From Hydrogenophaga sp. (GTDB taxonomy: Bacteria; Pseudomonadota; Gammaproteobacteria; Burkholderiales; Burkholderiaceae_C), in contig NZ_JAUCZG010000009.1 of NCBI RefSeq assembly GCF_030373225.1, forward strand, positions 1-64,000: a stretch of DNA of 64,000 bases, written 5' to 3'. How positions within the stretch are numbered: the first letter of the stretch is position 1; each line of letters starts with the position of its first letter. Positions 55,238-62,973 of this stretch are shown one piece after another. The notes under the pieces are model-generated. The model searched no databases, had not been told where the DNA came from, and saw nothing but the letters and a program-made list of their open reading frames with translations. The translations under genes were made by a program, and so were the position numbers.

Positions 55238-55960
55238 ATGGCTGAACTCGACTCCATCATCAAAGGCGCTGCTGCGTCATCCGCTCCCGAGGGCGCCGGC
55301 GCGCAGGGCAGTGCCAAGGGCGGCGGCAAAAAAACCATTCTCATGGGGCTGGCGGTGGTGGTGCTGCTGGCGCTGGCCGGTGGCGGCTACACCATGTGGA
55401 GCGCCGATCAGCAGAAGAAAAAGGCCGAAGCCTCGACGCCGGAGGCGGTTGAAAAGCGCCTGATGAAACAGCTGGAAAACAAGAAGAGCAACAAGCCGCC
55501 GGTCTTCATCACCTCGCTGGACGAGTTTCTGGTGAACCTGCCCGGCAAGGGCGGTGAGCACTACCTGCAGACCAAGGTGGTGTTGCAGGTGGGCGATGCC
55601 GCCACCGAAAAGCGGGTGGCCGATTTCCTGCCGCTGGTGCGCGACCGGATGTTGACCGTGCTGTCGTCGCGCAGCGTCTCGGAGCTGGCCACGGTCGAGG
55701 GCAAGGCGGCACTGTCGAAGGACCTGGCGCTGGTGATCAACGCCATCATCGAGCCGCAGCTCACCGCGATCTTTGTCCTGCAGCAGGATCCGTCCACCGC
55801 CGACCTGCGCAACCTCGAGCGCCTGGGCGCCATCCCCAAACAAAGCGACGGTGCCTCCTACAGCACGGTGGCCAGGGAAGCGGCTGCGCAGTTCTGGCGC
55901 GTGACCGAGATGGATCTGCCGGTGCAGGCCGTGCTGTTCAGTGCCATGGTGATGCAGTGA
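55238..55960 (+). CDS. fliL: Flagellar basal-body-associated protein FliL
   Basis: 240 residues: ~40-residue cytoplasmic start, one membrane helix (about 35-53), then the periplasmic FliL domain (FITSLDEFLVNLPG, HYLQTKVVLQV, RDRMLTVLSSRSVSEL). FliL rings strengthen stator binding. It is longer than usual FliL (~160-170) by ~60 residues at the C-terminus. Confidence 0.9.
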   Translation: MAELDSIIKGAAASSAPEGAGAQGSAKGGGKKTILMGLAVVVLLALAGGGYTMWSADQQKKKAEASTPEAVEKRLMKQLENKKSNKPPVFITSLDEFLVNLPGKGGEHYLQTKVVLQVGDAATEKRVADFLPLVRDRMLTVLSSRSVSELATVEGKAALSKDLALVINAIIEPQLTAIFVLQQDPSTADLRNLERLGAIPKQSDGASYSTVAREAAAQFWRVTEMDLPVQAVLFSAMVMQ

Positions 55961-55982
55961 CCGCATCCGGAACCGCCGCCCG

Positions 55983-56993
55983 ATGACCGACCCATCTTCC
56001 CCCGCGGGCAAAGACAACGCCGCGTTGCCGACCTACACCTTTGACCGGGGTTCGCGGGTCATCAAGCGGCGCATGCCGACGCTGGAGCTGATCCACGAAC
56101 GTTTTGCCCGCACCGCACGACTCACGCTCTACAACATGGTGCGTCGCCCGATCGAGCTCGAGGTGAGGCTGCCCGAACTCAAGCCCTACCAGGTGTTCGT
56201 GAATGCCTTCCCCGAGCGCACCAACATCAACCTGGTGAACATCCGGCCGCTGCGCGGCGTGGGCTGCTGGATCATCGATCCGCAGGTGGTCTACATCGCG
56301 ATCGACAACATGTTTGGCGGCGAAGGCCGTTTGCCGCCCAAGGTGACCTCGAAGGAGTACACCGCCATCGAGTTGCGCATCATCCGCCGCCTGGTGGACA
56401 GCCTGCTGGCCGAGTACGAAAAGGCCTGGAAGGGGGTGCACGAACTGAAGTTCGATTTCCTGCGCCAGGAAACCAACTTCCAGTTCGCACGCATCACCGA
56501 CGCCGACGAGATGGTGCTGCACTGCAGCTTTGTGGTGGACATCAACGGCCGCAAGGGAAGTGTCGACTTCTGCGTGCCGTTCTGGGTCTTCGAGCCGATC
56601 AAGTCCTTGCTGTTCAGCCAGATGCAGGCGTTCCAGGCCGAAGAAGACAACGACTGGTCGGACAACCTGCGTGCCGAAATGCAGTCGGCGAACGTGACCA
56701 TGGTCGCCACCCTGGCCAAGCGGCAGGGCACGCTGGGTGAGGTGCTGTCGTTCAACGTCGGCGATCTCCTGCCGATCGAGGTGCAGGAGCCGATCACCGT
56801 GGTGGTGGATGGCCTGCCCATGATCAAGGGCGCCTACGGCGTGCGCAACGGCCGCTACGCCGTGAAGATTTCCGAGATCAACCATCCCGTGGCCTTGAGC
56901 AACCAGCCCGCCGACCGTGGCCTGCTCGGCCCCCAGTACCGCGAACGCGAAGCCGGCGCGGGCGATTTCTCTTTCGAAAAAGGTCCAACGTGA
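55983..56993 (+). CDS. fliM: Flagellar motor switch protein FliM
   Basis: 336 residues with the CheC-like middle domain (IDNMFGGEGR; IELRIIRRLVDSLLAEYEKA) and SpoA C-terminal domain. The extreme N-terminus lacks an evident LSQ-E-IDALL CheY-binding motif, so how CheY-P docks is unclear. Part of the C ring. Confidence 0.95.
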   Translation: MTDPSSPAGKDNAALPTYTFDRGSRVIKRRMPTLELIHERFARTARLTLYNMVRRPIELEVRLPELKPYQVFVNAFPERTNINLVNIRPLRGVGCWIIDPQVVYIAIDNMFGGEGRLPPKVTSKEYTAIELRIIRRLVDSLLAEYEKAWKGVHELKFDFLRQETNFQFARITDADEMVLHCSFVVDINGRKGSVDFCVPFWVFEPIKSLLFSQMQAFQAEEDNDWSDNLRAEMQSANVTMVATLAKRQGTLGEVLSFNVGDLLPIEVQEPITVVVDGLPMIKGAYGVRNGRYAVKISEINHPVALSNQPADRGLLGPQYREREAGAGDFSFEKGPT

Positions 56994-57370
56994 ACACAGA
57001 AACCATGCCCAACGAGGCGGCGGAACCCGCGAGCGCCGACACCCGGCGCCCCCACGTGAAACCCGCGGGCTACAACCTGCTGGAAGACTCCGGAACCGGC
57101 CATGGTGGCAACGACATCGAGCTGGTGATGGACGTGCCGGTGCAGATCTCGGTGGAGCTGGGTCGCTCGAAGATGCAGATCCGCCACCTGCTGGGCCTGA
57201 CCTACGGCTCGGTGATCGAACTCGATGTGCAGGCCGGTGATCCGCTGGATGTGGTGGTCAATGGCACGCTGGTGGCACAGGGCGAGGTGGTGATCGTCAA
57301 CGACCACTACGCGATCCGGCTCACCGACATCGTCACGCCCGCCGAGCGGCTGCGAAAGCTGAACCGGTGA
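56990..57370 (+). CDS. fliN: Flagellar motor switch protein FliN
   Basis: 126 residues ending in the SpoA domain typical of FliN (VQISVELGRSKMQIRHLLGL; GSVIELDVQAGDPLDVVVNG; ITPAERLRKL variant VTPAERLRKLN). Completes the C ring and docks FliH. GTG start overlaps the fliM stop. Confidence 0.96.
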   Translation: MNTETMPNEAAEPASADTRRPHVKPAGYNLLEDSGTGHGGNDIELVMDVPVQISVELGRSKMQIRHLLGLTYGSVIELDVQAGDPLDVVVNGTLVAQGEVVIVNDHYAIRLTDIVTPAERLRKLNR

Positions 57371-57660
57371 GTGCTGGTGCCGGGTACGGCTCGGCCGCCT
57401 TGTTGTTGCTGATGCTGGTGGTGCTGGCCCTGTGGTTGATCTGGCGGCGTCCGCGGGGTGGCGGTGGTGGCCTGCGTTCGAAGGCGGCCATCCGCACGCT
57501 GGAGGCCGCAGCGCTGGGCGGCAGAGACCGCCTGCTGCTCGTTGAGTGCGACGGTCGGCGCTATCTGTTGAGCCAGGGTGTGCAGGGTGTGCAGCTGATC
57601 GACCGGCTGGAGCCGGCCAGACCGGAGGCAACGCCATCAGCCGGCGTGGTGGGTTCATGA
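57367..57660 (+). CDS. fliO: Flagellar export protein FliO
   Basis: 97 residues: one membrane helix (about 8-26), then a small cytoplasmic FliO domain (KAAIRTLEAAALGGRDRLLL). FliO helps FliP assemble. GTG start overlaps fliN; stop overlaps fliP. Confidence 0.88.
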   Translation: MSAGAGYGSAALLLLMLVVLALWLIWRRPRGGGGGLRSKAAIRTLEAAALGGRDRLLLVECDGRRYLLSQGVQGVQLIDRLEPARPEATPSAGVVGS

Positions 57661-58424
57661 GACGCAGCGCATCGTGGTGGCCGGGTGTGGGCGCATCGGT
57701 GGTCGCGGTCCTGGGCGCGTGTGTGCTGGCCGAGCCGGCCATGGCGCAAAACATTCCCCTGGTCACCGGAACCCCCACGGCGGGCGGCGGCACCGCCTAC
57801 ACCGTGCCCGTTCAAACCCTGCTCACGCTCAGTGCGCTGAGTTTTCTGCCCTCGGCCCTGATGCTGATGACCAGCTTCACCCGCATCCTGATCGTGTTTT
57901 CGCTGGTGCGCCAGGCGCTGGGTCTGCAGTCCATGCCGCCGAACTCGGTGCTGGTGGCGCTCTCCCTGTTCCTCACGTTCTTCGTGATGAACCCGGTGCT
58001 GGAGAAGATCCAGGAAGACGCCTGGAAGCCCTACGTGGCCAAGCAGATCGACCTGGAGGCGGCCGTGGAGCGGGGCGTTCAGCCGCTCAAGGCCTTCATG
58101 GTCAAGCACACCCGCGAAGCGGACCTTGAACTCTTCAGTCGTCTGTCGGGCCTGCCGCTCACCGACCGGGCCTCGGTGCCGCTGCGGGTGCTGGTGCCGG
58201 CGTTTGCGATCTCGGAGATCCGCACCGGCTTTCTGATCGGTTTTGTGATCTTCCTGCCGTTTGTGGTGATCGACCTGGCGGTGGCCAGCATCCTGACCTC
58301 GGTGGGCATGGTGATGGTGTCACCGGTGATGTTCTCGCTGCCCTTGAAGCTGATCATCTTCACGCTGGCGGACGGCTGGAGCCTGCTCGCTGGTTCCCTC
58401 GTCAACAGCTACCTGTCGAGATAA
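57657..58424 (+). CDS. fliP: Flagellar export gate protein FliP
   Basis: 255 residues with a cleavable signal peptide (end near AMAQ), four membrane helices and the conserved phrases SFTRILIVFSLVRQALG and FLPFVVIDLAVASILTSVGM. FliP forms the pentameric core of the export gate with FliQ and FliR. Confidence 0.97.
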   Translation: MRRSASWWPGVGASVVAVLGACVLAEPAMAQNIPLVTGTPTAGGGTAYTVPVQTLLTLSALSFLPSALMLMTSFTRILIVFSLVRQALGLQSMPPNSVLVALSLFLTFFVMNPVLEKIQEDAWKPYVAKQIDLEAAVERGVQPLKAFMVKHTREADLELFSRLSGLPLTDRASVPLRVLVPAFAISEIRTGFLIGFVIFLPFVVIDLAVASILTSVGMVMVSPVMFSLPLKLIIFTLADGWSLLAGSLVNSYLSR

Positions 58425-58427
58425 GCC

Positions 58428-58697
58428 ATGGACACCAGTCTGGTCATTGAGTTGGTGTTGCTGGCCCTGAAGATGGCGGTGGTGCTGGCAGGGCCCATTC
58501 TGCTGGCGGTGCTGGTGGTCGGCGTGGTGCTCGGTGCCCTGCAGTCCGCGACCCAGATCAACGAGCCCTCGGTGGTGTTTGTGCCCAAGATCCTCGCGGT
58601 GATGGTGGTCATTGCGCTCACCGGGCCGGTGTCGCTGACCTTGTATGTGGACTACCTGCGCGAAATGATCCTGCGCATTCCCGACATCGCGGGCTGA
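58428..58697 (+). CDS. fliQ: Flagellar export gate protein FliQ
   Basis: 89 residues, two membrane helices, the typical ATQINEPSVVFVPKILAV region. Export gate component, 3 bp after fliP. Confidence 0.96.
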   Translation: MDTSLVIELVLLALKMAVVLAGPILLAVLVVGVVLGALQSATQINEPSVVFVPKILAVMVVIALTGPVSLTLYVDYLREMILRIPDIAG

Positions 58698-58699
58698 GC

Positions 58700-59473
58700 A
58701 TGGACGCCCTGGACCTGACCCTGCTCGAGCCATTTGTCCTGACGGTGGGACTGGTGTCGGTTCGCCTGCTGGGGCTGTTCCTGGCCTTGCCGCTGCTGGC
58801 GTTCCGCTCCTTCCCGCTCGCCTTGCGGGTCGCACCCGTGCTGGCGCTCACCCTGGGGATGGTGCCGCCGGACTGGGTGGACAGTGCGCAGCTGGCGCAA
58901 CAGGGCGGGCTGGCGGTGGCCACCGAGCTGGGCATCGGGGTGGTGGCCGGCCTGTCCTTGCGGCTGGCCATGCTGGCGGTGGACTACCTCGCCGAATCGC
59001 TGTCGATGCACGCGGGTTTCAGCTTCGCCCAGACGGTGGCGCCCGACTCGGCCCTGCCGTCCACCGTGATCGGTGAGTTGCTGGGCATGTCGGTGCTCGC
59101 GTCGCTGTTCCTGGCCGATGTGCACCTCCTGTTCATCGAGCGCCTGGCGTTCAGTTTTGTCTCGGTGCCCTTCGGCAGCTGGCCGTCGGCCTGGGACGCT
59201 GCTGCGGTGCTGGAGCTGATGGCAACCGCCTTTTCGATCGGCCTGGTGATGTCTTGCGGCAGCTTTGCGCTGTACCTGTTTGCCAACTTCACGCTGGGCA
59301 TGATCAACCGGATCTCGCCGCAGCTCAACCTGATGTCGGTCGGCTTTTCCGTCACCGCGCCGCTGGCCCTGGTGGTGATCGCGCTGGTGACTTTGCAGCT
59401 GCCGGTGCTGTCTGAAATCATTGCGGCTGCGGCCCTGAAGTTTGTCGACCAGGGGTTTCTGTATGCGCGGTGA
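58700..59473 (+). CDS. fliR: Flagellar export gate protein FliR
   Basis: 257 residues with about six membrane helices (VLTVGLVSVRLLGLFLALPL; SLRLAMLAVDYLAESLS; NRISPQLNLMSVGF), closing the FliPQR gate. Its last 11 bases overlap the following lipoprotein gene. Confidence 0.95.
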   Translation: MDALDLTLLEPFVLTVGLVSVRLLGLFLALPLLAFRSFPLALRVAPVLALTLGMVPPDWVDSAQLAQQGGLAVATELGIGVVAGLSLRLAMLAVDYLAESLSMHAGFSFAQTVAPDSALPSTVIGELLGMSVLASLFLADVHLLFIERLAFSFVSVPFGSWPSAWDAAAVLELMATAFSIGLVMSCGSFALYLFANFTLGMINRISPQLNLMSVGFSVTAPLALVVIALVTLQLPVLSEIIAAAALKFVDQGFLYAR

Positions 59474-60104
59474 GGCCCTTGCCCTGCTGACGCTGGCGCT
59501 CATGGGCTGCGCATCGAGCGGCAAGCCCCCTGCCTTCGCGGACACCTGGCAGCAGGCCCTGCAGGCTTGTGGTTTGCGGGAGCCGGACATCCAGCAGCGC
59601 CTGGACCAGTGGAGCCTGAACGATCCGCAGTTCTGCGCGCGCTCGCAGCAGTTTGGTGGGCAACTGCAGTGCCTGTCCACCGGGCTGGCGGCGTTGGCGG
59701 CGCGGCAGGGGTCTGCCACACCCGTCTCGGTGCTGGCGTTCCAGTCCTGCCTGCAGCCGCTGGCGGCGGGTCTGCAGACCGGACTGGCCGTGACCGCCGG
59801 TGAGCTGACGCTGGCGATCCAGCAATGTGTTCGCCCGCTCGAAGGGGCCAGGCCTGCGCCGGTGGTGGCGCCATCGTGGTCGCGCTTTCTGGTGGCGCCC
59901 AGGGTGCCTGAAGCCGCTGCGCCCACCGGGCTCGCGCTGCCGCCGCTGCCGGGGCCCGCCTGGTCGCGTTGCGAAGCCACCTTGCAGCTGCGACCCGGTG
60001 TCGCCCGGCCCGCGCCGGCCTTGCCGCTTCTTCCCCCACGGCCCTCCCGCGGGCCCAGCCGCGGAAGCACCTCGCTGTCGGTGCGCCAGGCGGCCGTGTT
60101 CTGA
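59463..60104 (+). CDS. Lipoprotein of unknown function
   Basis: Start ATG 59463 within the end of fliR. A lipoprotein leader (GEALALLTLALMGC) precedes a 195-residue mature part containing six or so cysteines in its first half (LQACGLREPD; DPQFCARSQQF; LQCLSTGL; FQSCLQPL; IQQCVRPL), suggesting disulphides in the periplasm, then a Pro-rich end. No family recognised. Overlap with fliR implies co-translation and perhaps a basal-body-linked role. Confidence 0.75.
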   Translation: MRGEALALLTLALMGCASSGKPPAFADTWQQALQACGLREPDIQQRLDQWSLNDPQFCARSQQFGGQLQCLSTGLAALAARQGSATPVSVLAFQSCLQPLAAGLQTGLAVTAGELTLAIQQCVRPLEGARPAPVVAPSWSRFLVAPRVPEAAAPTGLALPPLPGPAWSRCEATLQLRPGVARPAPALPLLPPRPSRGPSRGSTSLSVRQAAVF

Positions 60105-60135
60105 CCTTGTCCTTCCTGTTGTTCCTGTAACCGCC

Positions 60136-61287
60136 ATGACCTTCAACCGTCCTATCCGCACCCCACTTTTGTTCGGGGCACTGCTGTGCGCCTTGGCCAA
60201 CCTCACACACGCCGCCGAGACCAGCGCGCCCACGCTGACCTTGTCCGCGCCGGGCGCACGCCCGCCGCCGGCCGTGCCTCCCGGTGCACTCAAGCCGGTC
60301 AAGCCCCTGGTGGCCGCGGCTGGTCAGGAAGAAGTCCTGCCCAAGGCCCGGCCGGTGGCCAAAAACGCTGCCGCGCCAACCCCGGCAGCACCGGCCGGTC
60401 CTGACCCCGCAGCCGTGGCGGACGATGCGGTCGGCAGCAACGAAGCCCTTCGCAAACTGTTGGTCGAGCGCATCGCCGGCTCGGGCGAGATCGTGCTGCG
60501 CAGCAGCGATGTGGAGCCGGCGAAGCCACGTCGCGCCCCGGCGAAGCCCAAGACCGCCCTCACGCCGGCCGACCTCGCTGCGGTCCAGCGCCTGGCTCAT
60601 GCGCCGGAAGGTCACGGTCATTGGTCTCACTCCGGCCCTGATGGCCCGCAGGCGTGGGGCAAGCTGCAGCCCGGCTACGAGCTGTGTGCCAAGGGGCAGC
60701 GGCAAAGCCCCATCGACATCCACTCGGGCATCCAGGTCAAGCTCGATCCGATCGGCTTCGACTACCGCTCGGGCGCCTTCAAGGTGCTGGACAACGGTCA
60801 CACCATCCAGGTCACGCCTGCGCGCGGCAGCTCGATCGAGGTGATGGGCAAACGCTACGACCTGGTCCAGTTCCATTTCCACCGTCCCTCCGAAGAACGC
60901 ATGGACGGGCGTTCTTTCGACATGGTGCTGCACCTGGTGCACAAGGACCTCGATGGACGGCTGGCGGTGCTGGCGGTGCTGCTGACCGAAGGGCAGGACC
61001 ACCCGGAGGTGCAGCTGGTCTGGAACAACTGGCCGCTGGAGAGGCAGCAGGAGGTTGCCGCATCGGCAGCGCTGGACCTGAACAAGCTGCTGCCCGAGGA
61101 CCGCCGCTATGTCACCTACATGGGGTCGCTGACCACACCCCCGTGCACCGAAGGCGTGTTGTGGATGGTCCTGAAATCACCGGTGCAGATCTCGTCTGAG
61201 CAGATCGCGACCTTTGCCCACCTGTACCCGATGAATGCTCGACCGATCCAGCCGTCCAACGGCCGGCTGATCAAGGAAGACCGTTGA
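60136..61287 (+). CDS. Periplasmic alpha-type carbonic anhydrase
   Basis: 383 residues: Sec signal peptide (LLFGALLCALANLTHAAE), a Pro/Ala-rich ~140-residue segment, then an alpha-carbonic-anhydrase domain (about 155-380) with the QSPIDI motif, zinc ligands FHFHRPSEE (about 247/249) and LHLVH (about 267), and the TTPPCTEGVLW substrate-pocket motif. It should interconvert CO2 and bicarbonate in the periplasm. Typical family length is 220-260, so the N-terminal segment is extra. It lies in the flagellar cluster between fliR and flgB, on the same strand, 31 bp after the lipoprotein. Confidence 0.93.
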   Translation: MTFNRPIRTPLLFGALLCALANLTHAAETSAPTLTLSAPGARPPPAVPPGALKPVKPLVAAAGQEEVLPKARPVAKNAAAPTPAAPAGPDPAAVADDAVGSNEALRKLLVERIAGSGEIVLRSSDVEPAKPRRAPAKPKTALTPADLAAVQRLAHAPEGHGHWSHSGPDGPQAWGKLQPGYELCAKGQRQSPIDIHSGIQVKLDPIGFDYRSGAFKVLDNGHTIQVTPARGSSIEVMGKRYDLVQFHFHRPSEERMDGRSFDMVLHLVHKDLDGRLAVLAVLLTEGQDHPEVQLVWNNWPLERQQEVAASAALDLNKLLPEDRRYVTYMGSLTTPPCTEGVLWMVLKSPVQISSEQIATFAHLYPMNARPIQPSNGRLIKEDR

Positions 61288-61397
61288 CCAGGCCGGCGGC
61301 GGCAAACCTTGCCGCCGCCAGCGGCAATCTGCGGTCGCCAGTAGCGCCCGCCTGCGCCGCGCCGTGCCGGTTCCGGCAAAAAAGAGGCGTTGCCGGC

Positions 61398-61413
61398 TGG
61401 CACGCGTATTGCG
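61398..61413 (+). promoter_or_regulatory. Sigma-54 (RpoN) promoter for flgB
   Basis: TGGCACG-N4-TTGCG matches the sigma-54 consensus (TGGCACGN4TTGCW) at all but the last base, with GG and GC exactly ten bases apart. It lies 28 bp before the flgB start at 61442. The FleR-like activator at 45330 is the likely driver. Confidence 0.85.
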
Positions 61414-61441
61414 AATCCAGTCCATCTGCAGTGGAGTGACC

Positions 61442-61855
61442 ATGAACACCGTTCCCGACTTCGACCCGATGCAATTCCAGGCCCAGGCCCTGAAGATGCG
61501 CAGCTTTCGCCAGCAGGTCATTGCATCCAACCTGGCCAATTCCGACACGCCGGGCTACCGGGCGCGCGACATCGCGTTCGATGCCGAACTCAAGGCGCAG
61601 ATGCAGGGCACCCAGCCGGGCAACCAGCTGCCACTGGCGGTGAGCGACAGCCGGCACCTGGGCGCCGCGGGTGCGCCCGCCGCGCCCGAGCTGCTCTACC
61701 GCACCTCGATGCAGCCGAGCGTGGACGACAACACCGTGGACCCCGACATCGAGCGCGCCCACTACGCCGAGAACACCATTGGTTTCGAAATGGCCACGGC
61801 CTTGTTGAGCGCCACCGTGCGCTCGCGCCAGATGGCGCTGACGGGACAGCCATGA
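61442..61855 (+). CDS. flgB: Proximal rod protein FlgB
   Basis: 137 residues with the flagellar rod N-terminal motif (QQVIASNLANSDTPGYRARDI) and C-terminal helix. Forms the base of the rod with FlgC, FlgF and FliE. Start ATG 61442; flgC overlaps. Confidence 0.96.
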   Translation: MNTVPDFDPMQFQAQALKMRSFRQQVIASNLANSDTPGYRARDIAFDAELKAQMQGTQPGNQLPLAVSDSRHLGAAGAPAAPELLYRTSMQPSVDDNTVDPDIERAHYAENTIGFEMATALLSATVRSRQMALTGQP

Positions 61856-62259
61856 GCCTGATCAATGCGTTTCGTGTCGGCGCCAGCGCCACCGTGGCCC
61901 AGAGCCAGCGGCTCAATGCCATCGCCTCCAACATCGCCAACGCCGAGTCCACCGCGTCGGCCGACGGCGTGCCCTACCGGGCCAAGCAGGTGGTCTTTCG
62001 CCCGACGGCCAGCTTCGATTCCGTGGCCGCGGGCGTCGAGGTGGCTGGCGTGACCGAGAGCGCGGCCCCGTTGCGCCGCACCTACCAGCCCGGTCATCCG
62101 CACGCGGATGCCACGGGTTATGTGCAGGGCAGCAACGTGGACCCTGTGGAGGAGATGGTCAACATGGTGGCGGCGTCGCGCTCCTACCAGATGAACATCG
62201 ATTTGATGAACAACTCACGCCAGCTGCTTCAGCGCGTGATCGACATGGTGAGGACATGA
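61852..62259 (+). CDS. flgC: Proximal rod protein FlgC
   Basis: 135 residues: RLNAIASNIANAEST near the start and the C-terminal VNMVAASRSYQMNIDLMN helix of rod/hook proteins. Overlaps flgB and flgD by 4 bp each. Confidence 0.97.
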   Translation: MSLINAFRVGASATVAQSQRLNAIASNIANAESTASADGVPYRAKQVVFRPTASFDSVAAGVEVAGVTESAAPLRRTYQPGHPHADATGYVQGSNVDPVEEMVNMVAASRSYQMNIDLMNNSRQLLQRVIDMVRT

Positions 62260-62963
62260 TGGCAAGCAACCCGACCAGTTCACTGCCCGCGGGCATCCGT
62301 GCCTACGACCCCAACGCCACGAATGCGGCGGCAGCGGGAAAAAACACCCTGGGAACTTCTGCGAAGGAAACGCAGGACTACTTCATGAAGATGCTGCTGG
62401 CACAGATCCAGAACCAGGATCCGCTGAACGCACAGGATCCTGCCCAGATGACCAGCCAGCTCACGCAGCTCAACACGGCCAGCGGCATCGAGCGACTCAA
62501 CGGCAGCATCAGCGCCATGCTCGAGCAGACCTCGGCGCAGGCCTTCATGAACAACGCATCGCTGATCGGCAGCCAGGTGCTGGCACCGGGCTATGAGCTT
62601 TCGCTGGCCGAAACAGGCGAGGCCGGTTTCGGCCTGAAGCTGGCCAGCGACAGTGCCCGGACCACCGTCAAGCTGATGGCGGCCGATGGCAGCGTGATCG
62701 ACGAGCTCAGCCTGGGCGCCCTGTCGGCCGGAGTGCACAGCTTCACCTGGGACGGGGCCGGATACGACGGCGCGCGCGCCGCCTCGGGCCGCTACCGCTT
62801 GCTGGCCGAAGCCAGCGACGGCCAGGGAACCAGCGTGACCACCACCTCCCTGACGCAGGGCCTGGTGAGCGCCGTGAGCCGAACCGACTCGGGTGCCCAA
62901 CTCATCACCGCAGACGGTCGCTCGCTGGCGCCGGTCGACCTCTTCCAATTGTCCAAACCCTGA
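62256..62963 (+). CDS. flgD: Hook-capping protein FlgD
   Basis: 235 residues: export region, the FlgD motif (DYFMKMLLAQIQNQDPLN), and the C-terminal Ig/Tudor-like pair (FTWDGAGYDGARAASGRYRL). FlgD caps the hook during growth. Second ATG at 62259 is possible. Confidence 0.96.
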   Translation: MMASNPTSSLPAGIRAYDPNATNAAAAGKNTLGTSAKETQDYFMKMLLAQIQNQDPLNAQDPAQMTSQLTQLNTASGIERLNGSISAMLEQTSAQAFMNNASLIGSQVLAPGYELSLAETGEAGFGLKLASDSARTTVKLMAADGSVIDELSLGALSAGVHSFTWDGAGYDGARAASGRYRLLAEASDGQGTSVTTTSLTQGLVSAVSRTDSGAQLITADGRSLAPVDLFQLSKP

Positions 62964-62973
62964 AGGCAACTCC

